Notes under the pieces: model-generated
Told to the model about the DNA's origin: nothing
Seen by the model: the letters and a program-made list of their open reading frames with translations, nothing else
The model's database searches: none
In this document: in pieces, positions 8,935 to 17,927 of the stretch
Layout of the letters: each line of letters opens with the position of its first letter
Position numbering within the stretch: position 1 is the first letter of the stretch
Position numbers and translations under genes: made by a program
Origin: Amycolatopsis vancoresmycina
GTDB taxonomy: Bacteria; Actinomycetota; Actinomycetes; Mycobacteriales; Pseudonocardiaceae
NCBI RefSeq assembly: GCF_000716785.1
Contig: NZ_JNYY01000003.1
Coordinates: 372,001 to 436,000 of the forward strand
DNA: 64,000 bases
Direction of reading: 5' to 3'

Positions 8935-9257
8935 TCCGGCCGCAGACCCGGTCTCATCGATGGCCGGTGCCACGATGCCGGTGGGCTGCTGGGTGGTATC
9001 GATCCGGGCACGCCTCGCCGCGGTCAGGGCCGCCTGGACCGACTGAGCGGTAGCAGCTCGCCGGGACGCGGTCCGAAGGCGATTCCCGATCGTCCCCCGC
9101 GGAGGTGGGACGCCGGGCGAGCGGGGAGGGTCCGGGATGAGGCCCGACGGAGGGGCGGGAGGTGGCTGCGACGGGCTCGGGACGCCCGTGTTGAGCGCGA
9201 CCGGCTCAGGCTTCCGTAAACTCGGATCCAGCAGCGAGCGAGGTAGGTGAGGAACCG
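8935..9257. other. Intergenic region before hrcA, nothing firm
   Basis: No recognisable gene. A minus-strand stretch around 8940-9040 reads in a coding-like way (TAARRARIDTTQQPTGIVAP) but has no start and may be another insertion-edge remnant. The 3' part, about 9190-9257, must hold the hrcA promoter. Confidence 0.4.
9191..9222 (+). promoter_or_regulatory. Possible hrcA promoter
   Basis: TTGAGC at 9191 and TAAACT at 9217 resemble -35/-10 boxes, but the 20-nt spacing is long. TGAGC-N7-GCTCA forms a small dyad. No CIRCE element is visible. Confidence 0.3.
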
Positions 9258-10283
9258 GTGGCCAACGCGGAGGAGCGCCGCTTCGACGTGCTGCGCGCGA
9301 TCGTGGCCGACTACGTGTCCAACCAGGAGCCCGTCGGGTCCAAGGCGATCGTCGAGCGGCACAACCTGGGTGTGTCGAGCGCCACCGTGCGCAACGACAT
9401 GGCGACGCTCGAAGAAGAGGGCTACATCACCCAGCCGCACACCAGTGCCGGCCGGGTCCCGACCGACAAGGGGTACCGCCTCTTCGTCGACCGGCTGTCG
9501 GAGATCAAGCCGCTGAGCGCCGCCGAGCGCCGGGCCATCACCACCTTCCTCGACAGCGGCACCGACCTCGACGACGTCCTCAAGCGCTCGGTGCGGCTGC
9601 TCGCGCAGCTGACCCGGCAGGTCGCCGTCGTCCAGTACCCGATGCTCACCAACGCCAAGGTGCGCCACCTCGAAGTGGTGCCGCTCACCCCGGCGCGGCT
9701 GATGCTGGTGCTGATCACCGACAACGGGCGCGTCGACCAGCGCACGGTCGACCTCGGCGACGTCGTCACCGAGGAGGACGTCGCGCGGCTCCGCACCGTG
9801 CTCAACGCGGCCATGTCCGGGCGGCGGCTCAACGACGCCGCGGCCCGCGTCGCCGAGCTGCCCGACAAGTCGCCCGGTGAGCTGCGGGACGCGCTCGTCC
9901 GCGTCACCACCGTGCTGGTCGAGTCGCTGGCCGAACACCCCGAAGAACGCCTGGTGCTCGGCGGCACCGCCAACCTCACGCGCAACGTCGCCGACTTCCC
10001 CGGCTCGCTGCGCCAGGTCCTGGAGGCGCTCGAGGAACAGGTCGTCGTGCTCAAGCTGCTGGCCGCCGCGCGCAACCCCGGTGCGATCACGGTGCGCATC
10101 GGTGAGGAAAATGAGGACGAGCAGATGCGCAGCACCTCGGTCGTCTCGATCGGCTACGGCCGCGACGACGTCGTGCTCGGAGGCATGGGGGTCGTCGGCC
10201 CGACCCGGATGGACTATCCGGGCACGATCGCCGCGGTGCGCGCGGTCGCCAACTACGTGGGGCAGATCCTGCACGGCCGCTGA
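9258..10283 (+). CDS. hrcA: Heat-inducible transcription repressor HrcA
   Basis: A 341-residue repressor that binds CIRCE operators of chaperone genes. The winged helix is at the N-terminus (EERRFDVLRAIVADYVSNQE; SSATVRNDMATLEEEGYITQ), followed by the HrcA dimerisation/GAF-like region ending in GVVGPTRMDYPGTIAAVRAV. The GTG at 9258 follows GGTGAGGA. It lies 31 bp upstream of dnaJ, the standard actinobacterial pair. Confidence 0.96.
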   Translation: MANAEERRFDVLRAIVADYVSNQEPVGSKAIVERHNLGVSSATVRNDMATLEEEGYITQPHTSAGRVPTDKGYRLFVDRLSEIKPLSAAERRAITTFLDSGTDLDDVLKRSVRLLAQLTRQVAVVQYPMLTNAKVRHLEVVPLTPARLMLVLITDNGRVDQRTVDLGDVVTEEDVARLRTVLNAAMSGRRLNDAAARVAELPDKSPGELRDALVRVTTVLVESLAEHPEERLVLGGTANLTRNVADFPGSLRQVLEALEEQVVVLKLLAAARNPGAITVRIGEENEDEQMRSTSVVSIGYGRDDVVLGGMGVVGPTRMDYPGTIAAVRAVANYVGQILHGR

Positions 10284-10314
10284 GCCGGGCAGAGCAGAAG
10301 GAGAAGCAGAGACG

Positions 10315-11481
10315 GTGGCGAGGGACTACTACGGCATCCTCGGGGTGGCCAAGAACGCGAGCGATCAGGAGATCAAGCGCGCGTACCGGAAGCTGGCCCG
10401 GGAGCTGCACCCCGACGTCAACCCGTCGGAAGACGCGCAGCACAAGTTCGGCGAGGTCACGACGGCCTACGAGGTGCTGTCGGACCCGCAGAAGCGCAAG
10501 ATCGTCGACCTCGGCGGCGACCCGATGGACGGTGGCGCGCGCGGCGGCGGTGGCGGCGACCCGTTCGCCGGCTTCGGCGGCCTCGGCGACATCATGGACG
10601 CCTTCTTCGGCGCGGCCGGCGGTGGCGGCGGTCGCGGGCGCGGCCCGCGCAGCCGCGTCCAGCCCGGCTCCGACGCCCTGATCCGGCTCGGCGTGACGCT
10701 CGAGGAGTGCGCGACCGGCGTCGACAAGGAAATCGCGGTCGACACGGCGATCGTCTGCGACCTCTGCCGCGGCGCGGGCACCAGCGAGGGCACCTCGGTC
10801 AAGACGTGCGACACCTGCGGCGGCGCCGGCGAGGTCCAGTCCGTCCAGCGGTCGTTCCTCGGCCAGGTCGTCACGGCCCGCCCCTGCCCGGTCTGCCGCG
10901 GCTTCGGCGAGGTCATCCCCGACCCCTGCCGCCAGTGCGGCGGCGACGGCCGCATCCGCGCCCGCCGCAACGTCACGGCGAAGATCCCGCCGGGCGTCGG
11001 CGACGGCATGCGCATCCGGCTCTCCGGCCAGGGCGAGGTCGGCCCCGGCGGCGGTCCCGCCGGCGACCTGTACGTCGAGATCGACGAAACCCCGCACGAG
11101 GTCTTCGTCCGGCAGGGCCACGACCTGCACTGCAACTTCCGGATCCCGATGACCACCGCCGCGCTCGGCGCCACGGTGCCCATCTCGACCCTCGTCGACG
11201 GCGACTACCAGCTCGACGTCGAACCGGGCACGCAGCCCAACGCCGAGCTCGTGCTCACCGGCAAGGGCATGCCCCGGCTGCGGTCCTCCGGCCGCGTTGA
11301 CGGCCGCGGCGACCTGCACGTCCACATCGACGTCGTGGTCCCGACCAAGCTCGACGACGCCCAGCGCGAGCTCCTCGTCGAGCTCGCCCAGCAGCGCGGC
11401 GAAGAGGTCCCGACGCTGGCGTCCAACGGCAGCAAGCACGGCGGGCTGTTCTCCAAGCTCCGCGCCAAGAACCACCGCTGA
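10315..11481 (+). CDS. dnaJ: Chaperone protein DnaJ (DnaJ2)
   Basis: A 388-residue Hsp40 co-chaperone that stimulates DnaK ATPase activity. The J domain has HPD at 32-34, a Gly/Phe-rich linker follows (DPFAGFGGLGDIMDAFFG), and four CxxCxGxG zinc repeats are present (CDLCRGAG, CDTCGGAG, CPVCRGFG, CRQCGGDG). Linkage to hrcA identifies it as the second, HrcA-linked DnaJ paralogue. The GTG at 10315 follows GAAGGAG. Confidence 0.96.
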   Translation: MARDYYGILGVAKNASDQEIKRAYRKLARELHPDVNPSEDAQHKFGEVTTAYEVLSDPQKRKIVDLGGDPMDGGARGGGGGDPFAGFGGLGDIMDAFFGAAGGGGGRGRGPRSRVQPGSDALIRLGVTLEECATGVDKEIAVDTAIVCDLCRGAGTSEGTSVKTCDTCGGAGEVQSVQRSFLGQVVTARPCPVCRGFGEVIPDPCRQCGGDGRIRARRNVTAKIPPGVGDGMRIRLSGQGEVGPGGGPAGDLYVEIDETPHEVFVRQGHDLHCNFRIPMTTAALGATVPISTLVDGDYQLDVEPGTQPNAELVLTGKGMPRLRSSGRVDGRGDLHVHIDVVVPTKLDDAQRELLVELAQQRGEEVPTLASNGSKHGGLFSKLRAKNHR

Positions 11482-11483
11482 CC

Positions 11484-12236
11484 GTGCCCGACACCACCCT
11501 GCCGGTCTTCCTCGCCGCGTCGGTCCCGGCGTCGGGCCGCACGGTCCTCGACGGCGAGGAAGCCCGGCACGCGGCCACGGTGCGCCGCCTGCGGGCGGGG
11601 GAGCGGCTGGTGCTGTCCGACGGCGCCGGCGCGATGGCGCGGTGCGTCGTCGAAGGCGTCCAGGCCGGGCGGGACCCGCAGCTGACGCTGGCGGTCGAGT
11701 CGTCCTGGACCGAGGAGCCACCCGCGCTGCGGGTCCTGGTCGCGCAGGCACTGGCCAAGGGCGACCGCGGGGAACTCGCCGTCGAGCTCGCCACCGAAGC
11801 CGGGGCCGACGCGATCGTCCCGTGGCGCGCGGCCCGCAGCGTCGCCAAGTGGGAGGACGGCGGCCGCGGCGACAAAGCCCTCGCCCGCTGGCGCGCCACC
11901 GCCCGGGCAGCCGCCAAGCAGGCCCGGCGCGCCCACATCCCGGACGTCACCGAACCGGTGACCACGCGCGAACTCGCCGGGCTCGTCGCCACGATGTCGC
12001 TGGCGATCGTGCTCGAGTCCGACGTCCCCGAGCGGCTGACGGACCTGCCCCTGCCCGACACCGGAGACGTCCTGCTGGTCGTCGGACCCGAGGGCGGCAT
12101 CACGGACGAGGAACTCCGCACCCTGCAAGACGCCGGGGCACGGGCCGTGCGCCTCGGGACCACCGTCCTGCGCACCTCGACGGCCGCCGCGGTGGCCCTG
12201 GGCGCGCTGGGAGCCCTCACCACCCGCTGGCGGTGA
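11484..12236 (+). CDS. rsmE: 16S rRNA (uracil(1498)-N(3))-methyltransferase
   Basis: A 250-residue SPOUT methyltransferase that modifies U1498 of 16S rRNA. The knot signatures are visible as LLVVGPEGGITDEE and LGTTVLRTSTAAAVAL, with an N-terminal PUA-like part (GEEARHAATVRRLRAGE). The GTG start is 2 nt after the dnaJ stop, so the three genes hrcA, dnaJ and rsmE probably form one operon. Confidence 0.95.
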   Translation: MPDTTLPVFLAASVPASGRTVLDGEEARHAATVRRLRAGERLVLSDGAGAMARCVVEGVQAGRDPQLTLAVESSWTEEPPALRVLVAQALAKGDRGELAVELATEAGADAIVPWRAARSVAKWEDGGRGDKALARWRATARAAAKQARRAHIPDVTEPVTTRELAGLVATMSLAIVLESDVPERLTDLPLPDTGDVLLVVGPEGGITDEELRTLQDAGARAVRLGTTVLRTSTAAAVALGALGALTTRWR

Positions 12237-12405
12237 AAGATCACCTAAAAAAGACCCCCTGATTTTGCGCCCAGTTATGGCGCGATCACACTCCGACCCG
12301 TTACTCTCGTTTACTAACGCGCCACACACCGTTCTCGGCGCGCCACTGGGAAGAACACGGACCCCGCCGGGCACCTCCCCCCTCGGTCCGGCGGCCGCCG
12401 CGGTT

Positions 12406-12434
12406 GCGGTAGATCGACCCCCAGGGTCTACCGC
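12406..12434 (+). terminator. Possible terminator after rsmE
   Basis: Inverted repeat GCGGTAGA ... TCTACCGC with 8-bp arms and a 13-nt loop; no T-tract, about 170 bp after the rsmE stop. Confidence 0.35.
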
Positions 12435-12500
12435 GCCGCGGCATCTTCAGCCCCTCGCTTCGCTCGGGTCTCAGATGCCGCTTCGCGTTCGTTGTGTTTT

Positions 12501-12543
12501 CTGGGGGTCAAACCCCCAGACCCCCAGCCGGGGCGAGCCCCGG
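12501..12543. repeat. Paired G/C hairpins
   Basis: CTGGGGGT-CAA-ACCCCCAG (12501-12519) followed by CCGGGG-CGAG-CCCCGG (12528-12543). Both are perfect small stems and could terminate or attenuate transcription. Confidence 0.6.
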
Positions 12544-12621
12544 ACCCCCGCGGCTGCCGCTGTGGGTGCTTTGCGTTCGGCGTGTTGGCTGCTCGGCGGC
12601 CTTCGGCCTTCTCGCTCGGTT

Positions 12622-12679
12622 GGGTTGGGTCCGTTGGGTCGGTTGGGTCCGTTGGGTCGGTTGGGGTGGGTCGGTAGGG
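12622..12679 (+). repeat. 9-bp tandem repeat / G-quadruplex-prone array
   Basis: About five copies of a 9-bp unit (GGGTCSGTT) continue into GGGGTGGG. Eight tracts of three or more G are separated by 1-6 nt, which satisfies the usual G-quadruplex pattern on the coding strand. The array ends 8 bp before the HIT start codon. Confidence 0.75.
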
Positions 12680-12686
12680 TTTGGTC

Positions 12687-13049
12687 ATGAGTGAGGATGA
12701 GACTCTCTTCGAGCGGATCATTGGTGGGGAGATCCCTGCTGATGTCGTCCATCAGGATGCTTCTACCTTTGCCTTTCGGGATATTCGGCCGCAGGCTCGG
12801 GTTCATGTGCTTGTTGTGCCCCGGAAGCGGTACCGGAATCTTGGGGAGCTTGCTGCCGGGGATCCGCAGCTTCTGGCCGATGTTGCTCTTGCCTGCCGGA
12901 AGGTTGCGGAGCGTGAGGGGATCCTCGAGAGTGGGTATCGGGTTGTCTTCAACACCGACTCCGATGCCGGGCAGACCGTCTTCCACGTTCATGCCCATGT
13001 GCTCGGCGGCGAGCCGCTGGGGTTGTTCGGGGCTCCCGAGGAGGACTAG
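12687..13049 (+). CDS. Histidine triad (HIT) nucleotide-binding protein
   Basis: A 120-residue HINT-like nucleoside phosphoramidate hydrolase. The active-site triad is HVHAHVLGG near the C-terminus, and the N-terminus (TLFERIIGGEIPADVVHQD) is typical. The ATG at 12687 was chosen over a TTG two codons earlier. Codon use is odd: many GCT, GTT, CTT and GAT codons occur where neighbours use C- or G-ending ones almost exclusively. Position between rsmE and phoH is common in actinobacteria, so this may be an atypical resident gene or a replacement. Confidence 0.93.
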   Translation: MSEDETLFERIIGGEIPADVVHQDASTFAFRDIRPQARVHVLVVPRKRYRNLGELAAGDPQLLADVALACRKVAEREGILESGYRVVFNTDSDAGQTVFHVHAHVLGGEPLGLFGAPEED

Positions 13050-13135
13050 GGAAACCGGCCTGCGTCCTGTCGGTGGGTGCCAGTAGCATCGGTGGGGTCC
13101 GTTCTCCCTCACCGAGAAAGCAGGCCTGAGGCCAC

Positions 13136-14203
13136 GTGGCCGGAACCGTACCGGGTGGTGCCGCCCGACCCGACGTCCCCGGGGACGTCGCCAAGACCGA
13201 GGATGCCTCCGTCCAGGCCGCGCAGTCCCGGTTTCCCATTCCCGACGCCGCCGCGCTGAGCCTGCTCGGCTCGCGTGACGAGAACCTGCGGGTCGCCGAG
13301 GAACTCCTCGCCGCCGACGTGCACGTCCGCGGCAACGAAGTCACCCTGACCGGCACCCCCGCCGACGTCGCGTTCGCCGAGCGCGTCTTCGCCGAGCTCG
13401 TGCAGCTCGCCGCCGGCGGGCAGCAGGTCGGGCCGGACACCGTGCGCCGCACCGTCGGCATGCTCTCCACCGGCGACGCCTCGCCCGCCGAGGTGCTCAG
13501 CCTCAACATCGTCTCCCGCCGCGGGAAGACCATCCGGCCCAAGACGCTGAACCAGAAGCGGTACGTCGACGCCATCGACAAGCACACCGTCGTCTTCGGC
13601 ATCGGCCCCGCCGGCACCGGCAAGACGTACCTGGCCATGGCGAAAGCCGTCCAGGCCCTGCAGGCCAAGCAGGTCACCCGCATCGTGCTGACCCGCCCCG
13701 CCGTCGAGGCGGGCGAGCGGCTCGGCTACCTGCCGGGCACCCTGAACGAGAAGATCGACCCCTACCTGCGGCCGCTCTACGACGCCCTGCACGACATGGT
13801 CGAGCCGGAGTCGATTCCGCGGCTCATGCAGGCCGGGACGATCGAAATCGCCCCACTGGCCTACATGCGCGGTAGGACGCTCAATGACGCCTTCATCATC
13901 CTCGACGAGGCCCAGAACACCACGCCCGAGCAGATGAAGATGTTCCTCACCCGGCTCGGCTTCGGGTCCAAGATCGTCGTCACCGGCGACATCACCCAGG
14001 TCGACCTGCCCAGCGGGCAGCGCAGCGGCCTGCGGGTCGTGCGCGACATCCTCACCGGCGTCGACGACCTCCACTTCGCCGAACTGACCAGCCAGGACGT
14101 CGTCCGGCACCGGCTCGTCGCGAGCATCGTCGACGCCTACGAGAAGTGGCAGGCCGTGCAGGACGCCCAGCAGAACGACGGCTGGAAGGGCAACCGGCGT
14201 TGA
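13136..14203 (+). CDS. PhoH family protein
   Basis: A 355-residue P-loop ATPase. Motifs are GIGPAGTGKTYLAMAKA (Walker A) and AFIILDEAQNTTPEQMKMFL (Walker B), then VVTGDITQVDLP. In this family it is linked to YbeY and RNA metabolism. The GTG start at 13136 follows a weak ribosome site. The stop overlaps the ybeY start by 4 nt. Confidence 0.95.
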   Translation: MAGTVPGGAARPDVPGDVAKTEDASVQAAQSRFPIPDAAALSLLGSRDENLRVAEELLAADVHVRGNEVTLTGTPADVAFAERVFAELVQLAAGGQQVGPDTVRRTVGMLSTGDASPAEVLSLNIVSRRGKTIRPKTLNQKRYVDAIDKHTVVFGIGPAGTGKTYLAMAKAVQALQAKQVTRIVLTRPAVEAGERLGYLPGTLNEKIDPYLRPLYDALHDMVEPESIPRLMQAGTIEIAPLAYMRGRTLNDAFIILDEAQNTTPEQMKMFLTRLGFGSKIVVTGDITQVDLPSGQRSGLRVVRDILTGVDDLHFAELTSQDVVRHRLVASIVDAYEKWQAVQDAQQNDGWKGNRR

Positions 14204-14763
14204 GCATCGAAATCGCCAACGAGTCCGGCGTCGACGTCGACGAGACGTCCATCGTCTCCGCCGCCCGCTACGCCCTCGACAAGATGGAGGTCAGCCCGCT
14301 CGCCGAGCTGTCCATCCTGCTCGTCACCCTCGACGTCATGGAAGACCTGCACGAACGCTGGATGGACCTCCCGGGCCCCACCGACGTCATGGCCTTCCCG
14401 ATGGACGAGCTCGACTCCTCCCGCCGCCCCGACGCGCCCGACGCGTCGCCGGCCCTGCTCGGGGACATCGTGCTCTGCCCGGCGTTCGCCAAGGACCAGG
14501 CCAAGACCGCGGGCCACGCCCTGATCGACGAGCTGCACCTGCTCACCGTGCACGGCGTGCTCCACCTCCTCGGCTACGACCACGCCGAACCCGCCGAGGA
14601 ACGCGAGATGTTCGCGCTCCAGAAGCGCATCCTCGGCGAGTACCAGGACGCCGTCGCCGCCCTGGACAAGCGGGACGCCCAGCGCAGCACCGACGACCGC
14701 GTCCTCGGCATCGCCGGCCTCGAGGCCCCCGCCGAACCACCCGCCGCCGGGGAAACGCCCTAG
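14200..14763 (+). CDS. ybeY: Endoribonuclease YbeY (rRNA maturation factor)
   Basis: A 187-residue zinc endoribonuclease for 16S rRNA 3' maturation and ribosome quality control. The signature H-x3-H-x5-H is HGVLHLLGYDH. The TTG start at 14200 overlaps the phoH TGA (TTGA), which implies coupling and gives the N-terminus SIEIANESGVDVDE expected of the family. The C-terminal ~30 residues are a Pro/Ala-rich extension. Confidence 0.94.
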   Translation: MSIEIANESGVDVDETSIVSAARYALDKMEVSPLAELSILLVTLDVMEDLHERWMDLPGPTDVMAFPMDELDSSRRPDAPDASPALLGDIVLCPAFAKDQAKTAGHALIDELHLLTVHGVLHLLGYDHAEPAEEREMFALQKRILGEYQDAVAALDKRDAQRSTDDRVLGIAGLEAPAEPPAAGETP

Positions 14764-14772
14764 GCGCCAGCC

Positions 14773-16116
14773 ATGGAACAGCTCTTCTTCGCGATCGCGC
14801 TCGTCCTCCTGGCCGGCGTGTTCGCGGCGGCCGACGCGGCCGTCAGCACCGTCTCGCAGGCCCGGGCCGACGGCCTCGCCCGGCTCGGGCTGCCCGGCGC
14901 CCGCCACCTCGCCGCCGTCGTCGCCGAGCGGCGGCGGCACATCAACCTGCTGCTCCTGCTCCGCCTCGGCTGCGAGCTCACGGCCACCGTGCTGGTCACG
15001 GTGTTCGTCGGCACCCGGCTGGCGCCGCTCGGCCTCGCCGTGCTGGTCGCGGCGGTCGTGATGGTCGTCGTCAGCTACGTCCTCATCGGCGTCGGCCCCC
15101 GCACCCTCGGCCGCCAGCACCCCTACCGCATCGGCCGGTACGTCGCCGGGCCCGTCCGCGTCCTCGGCTCGGTCCTCGGCCCGCTGTCCCGGCTGCTCAT
15201 CCTCATCGGTAACGCGATCACCCCTGGCCAGGGCTTCCGCGAAGGTCCGTTCACCTCCGAGGTCGAGCTGCGCGAGCTCGTCGACCTGGCCCAGGAACGC
15301 GGCGTCGTCGAGGACTCCGAGCGCGAGATGATCCACTCGGTGTTCGAGCTCGGCGACACCGTCGCCCGCGAGGTCATGGTCCCGCGCACCGAGATCGTCT
15401 GGATCGAACGCACCAAGACCGTCCGGCAGGCCCTCGCCCTCGCCCTGCGCACCGGGTTCACCCGGCTGCCGGTGATCGACGAGTCCGTCGACGACATCGT
15501 CGGCGTCGTCAACATCAAGGACCTGATGACCGGCTACCTCGACCCGGACGGGCCGAGCACGGTCGTCGACTCGGTGATGAACCCGGCGTCCTTCGTCCCC
15601 GACTCGAAGCGCCTGGACGAGCTGCTCAAGGAGATGCAGCGCTCGCACAACCACATGGCGATCGCGGTCGACGAGTACGGCGGCACGGCGGGCCTGCTCA
15701 CCATCGAGGACGTTCTCGAAGAGATCGTCGGCGAGATCACCGACGAGTCCGACGCCGACGAGCGCCCCGAAGTCGAGGAGCTCGACGGCGGCGCGGTCCG
15801 CGTCTCGTCCCGGATGACCGTCGACGACCTGGGCGAACTGTTCGGCATCGACCTCGAAGACCACGACGTGGAGACGGTGGGCGGGCTGCTCGCGGAACGA
15901 CTGGGTAGGGTCCCGCTGCCGGGGGCCGAAGCCGAGGTCGCCGGCCTTCGGCTGTTCGCCGAAGGGGGCAAGGACCGGCGCGGCCGCATGCGGATCACCT
16001 CCGTGGTCGTGCACCCGGCCGACGCCGAGGCCATGACGGACCCCGTCGACCGGACGCGCCGCCGCACGCGCCTGCCCCACCCCGACGAACGCGACAGGAG
16101 CGTCGAACATGCCTGA
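14773..16116 (+). CDS. Hemolysin family / CorC-type CBS-domain membrane protein
   Basis: A 447-residue protein with an N-terminal CNNM/DUF21 membrane region (several helices to about 150), two CBS domains (from about 200: MVPRTEIVWIERTKTVRQAL ... VVNIKDLMTGYL), and a C-terminal CorC_HlyC domain (ELDGGAVRVSSRMTVDDLGE). It is probably a divalent-cation transporter or regulator. It sits in the conserved ybeY-era interval, 9 bp after ybeY, and its end overlaps the next gene by 8 bp. Confidence 0.93.
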   Translation: MEQLFFAIALVLLAGVFAAADAAVSTVSQARADGLARLGLPGARHLAAVVAERRRHINLLLLLRLGCELTATVLVTVFVGTRLAPLGLAVLVAAVVMVVVSYVLIGVGPRTLGRQHPYRIGRYVAGPVRVLGSVLGPLSRLLILIGNAITPGQGFREGPFTSEVELRELVDLAQERGVVEDSEREMIHSVFELGDTVAREVMVPRTEIVWIERTKTVRQALALALRTGFTRLPVIDESVDDIVGVVNIKDLMTGYLDPDGPSTVVDSVMNPASFVPDSKRLDELLKEMQRSHNHMAIAVDEYGGTAGLLTIEDVLEEIVGEITDESDADERPEVEELDGGAVRVSSRMTVDDLGELFGIDLEDHDVETVGGLLAERLGRVPLPGAEAEVAGLRLFAEGGKDRRGRMRITSVVVHPADAEAMTDPVDRTRRRTRLPHPDERDRSVEHA

Positions 16117-16447
16117 CCTCGAGGCCGAGGACCAGAAACTCGTCACGCTGGCCCGGTCCTCGCGCGCCCGCATCCAGGCCCCCGAGGGCGCCGCGGTCCG
16201 CGACACCGACGGCCGCACCTACGCCGCCGGCACGGTCGACCAGCCGTCGTTCAAGCTCACCGCGCTCCAGGCCGCGGTCGCCGCCGCGCTGTCCAGCGGC
16301 GCCGAGGGCATCGAAGCCGCCGCCGTCGTCAGCGAAGAGGGGCTGCTCAAGGGCGCGTCCGTGCACGCGGTCCGCGACATCGCGAAGTACGCGCCGATCA
16401 TCCTCGCCGGCCCGGACGGCACGGTGCTCGAGGTGCTCGAGCGATGA
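16109..16447 (+). CDS. Degenerate cytidine deaminase-like protein
   Basis: A 112-residue protein with the cytidine-deaminase overall pattern (RDTDGRTYAAGTVDQPSFKLTALQAAVAAAL). The catalytic CAE is replaced (LTALQAAV) and there is no PCxxC pair, so zinc catalysis is not expected. The same inactive-looking homologue lies before era in mycobacteria (Rv2365c position). It overlaps the CBS gene by 8 nt and era by 4 nt (ATGA). Role unknown. Confidence 0.88.
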   Translation: MPDLEAEDQKLVTLARSSRARIQAPEGAAVRDTDGRTYAAGTVDQPSFKLTALQAAVAAALSSGAEGIEAAAVVSEEGLLKGASVHAVRDIAKYAPIILAGPDGTVLEVLER

Positions 16448-17340
16448 GCGAGCACCGTTCCGGCTTCGCCTGCTTCGTCGGCCGGCCCAACGCCGGCAAG
16501 TCGACGCTGACCAACGCCCTCGTCGGCACCAAGGTCGCGATCACCTCCAGCAAGCCGCAGACCACCCGGCACGCCATCCGCGGCATCGTCCACCGGGAGG
16601 ACGCCCAGCTCGTCCTCATCGACACGCCCGGCCTGCACCGCCCGCGCACCCTGCTCGGCGAGCGGCTCAACGACATCGTGCACACGACGTGGTCCGAAGT
16701 GGACGTCGTCGGCTTCTGCGTCCCGGCGAACGAGAAGATCGGCCCCGGCGACAAGTTCATCGCCGCCGAGCTGCAGAAGATCGCCAAGCGAACCCCGGTG
16801 ATCGGCATCGTCACCAAGACCGACCTCGTCCAGCCCCAGCAGGTCGCCGAACAGTTGCTTGCCCTGCAGCAAGTGATGGAGTTCGCCGAGCTCGTCCCGG
16901 TGTCCGCAGTGGACGGCTTCCAGGTCGCCACCCTGGCCGACCTGCTGGTCCAGCGGCTGCCCGAGGGCCCGCAGCTCTACCCGGGCGGCGAGCTCACCGA
17001 CGAGCCCGAGCAGACCCTGGTCGCCGAGCTGATCCGCGAGGCGGCGCTGGAAGGCGTCCGCGACGAGCTGCCGCACTCGATCGCCGTCACCGTCGAGGAG
17101 ATGCTGCCCCGCGAAGGCCGCGACGACCTCATCGACGTGCACGCGTTCCTGTACGTGGAACGGCCCAGCCAGAAGGGGATCATCCTGGGGCACAAGGGCG
17201 AACGGCTGCGCGAGGTCGGCGCCGCCGCCCGCCGGAACATCGAGCGGCTGCTCGGCTCGAAGGTCTACCTCGACCTGCACATCAAGGTGGCCAAGGAGTG
17301 GCAGCGCGACCCCCGTCAGTTGCGTCGCCTGGGCTTCTGA
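16444..17340 (+). CDS. era: GTPase Era
   Basis: A 298-residue GTPase for 30S assembly. G1 GRPNAGKST, G3 DTPG, G4 TKTD and the C-terminal KH domain (IILGHKGERLREVGAAARRN) are all visible. ATGA overlap with the preceding gene indicates operon expression. Confidence 0.97.
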   Translation: MSEHRSGFACFVGRPNAGKSTLTNALVGTKVAITSSKPQTTRHAIRGIVHREDAQLVLIDTPGLHRPRTLLGERLNDIVHTTWSEVDVVGFCVPANEKIGPGDKFIAAELQKIAKRTPVIGIVTKTDLVQPQQVAEQLLALQQVMEFAELVPVSAVDGFQVATLADLLVQRLPEGPQLYPGGELTDEPEQTLVAELIREAALEGVRDELPHSIAVTVEEMLPREGRDDLIDVHAFLYVERPSQKGIILGHKGERLREVGAAARRNIERLLGSKVYLDLHIKVAKEWQRDPRQLRRLGF

Positions 17341-17529
17341 CCGGCGCGTTCACCGCGCGGGGGAGGATCAGCGGAATTCTCGGTCTCGATTCGGTCGCGG
17401 CGGGAGCAATCACCGGACGCGCGGCCACGCCGCCCCCTACAGTCGCGGCTTCGACCACACCGCGGCCGGTCGGGGAGGCAGCGGACCCGGTGGTCGTCTC
17501 TGGAGCACGACGAAGGGGAACAACCGATC

Positions 17530-17901
17530 ATGACCGACAGCCAGGGCATGCCCAACTACCCCGGCGACCAGCCGAACCAGCCCGGCGGGCAGCCGCACTA
17601 CCCCGGCGGGCAGCCGGGTGGCTACCAGCCGGGCCCGCCCCCGAGCAACTACCTCGTGTGGGCGATCCTCACCACGATCCTCTGCTGCCTCCCGTTCGGC
17701 ATCGTGTCGATCGTGCAGGCCACCAAGGTGAACGGCCTGTGGGCGCAGGGTCAGACCGCGGCCGCGCAGGAGGCCGCCGACTCAGCCAAGAAGTGGGCGA
17801 TCATCGCCGCGATCGTCGGTGTCGTGCTCAACGTGCTGTGGATCATCCTGCTGATCGCGGGCGCGTTCACGTTCAACGCGACGGTGCCTTCGCGATACTG
17901 A
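17530..17901 (+). CDS. CD225/dispanin family membrane protein
   Basis: A 123-residue protein. The first ~38 residues are Pro/Gly/Gln-rich (YPGGQPGGYQPGPPP). Two membrane segments follow, with the CD225 hallmark WAILTTILCCLPFGIVSIVQA and the loop KVNGLWAQGQTAAAQEAADSAKKWA. The ATG at 17530 follows GAAGGGG. The family is related to interferon-induced transmembrane proteins, but bacterial function is unknown. First of three such genes here. Confidence 0.85.
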   Translation: MTDSQGMPNYPGDQPNQPGGQPHYPGGQPGGYQPGPPPSNYLVWAILTTILCCLPFGIVSIVQATKVNGLWAQGQTAAAQEAADSAKKWAIIAAIVGVVLNVLWIILLIAGAFTFNATVPSRY

Positions 17902-17927
17902 CGTAACCGAGCAGCAGGAGGAACCCG

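Larger units (their letters stand above)
12237..12686. other. 450-bp repeat-rich intergenic region
   Basis: It holds an 8-bp-arm dyad (12406-12434), two GC-rich hairpins (12501-12543) and a G-tract array (12622-12679). The plus strand changes from GC-rich with no strand bias to G/T-rich from about 12480 onward, and the same bias continues into the HIT gene. No gene is visible. Confidence 0.6.

Noticed and set aside
9060..9257. CIRCE element upstream of hrcA
   Set aside because: I looked for TTAGCACTC-N9-GAGTGCTAA and found only a 5-bp dyad.
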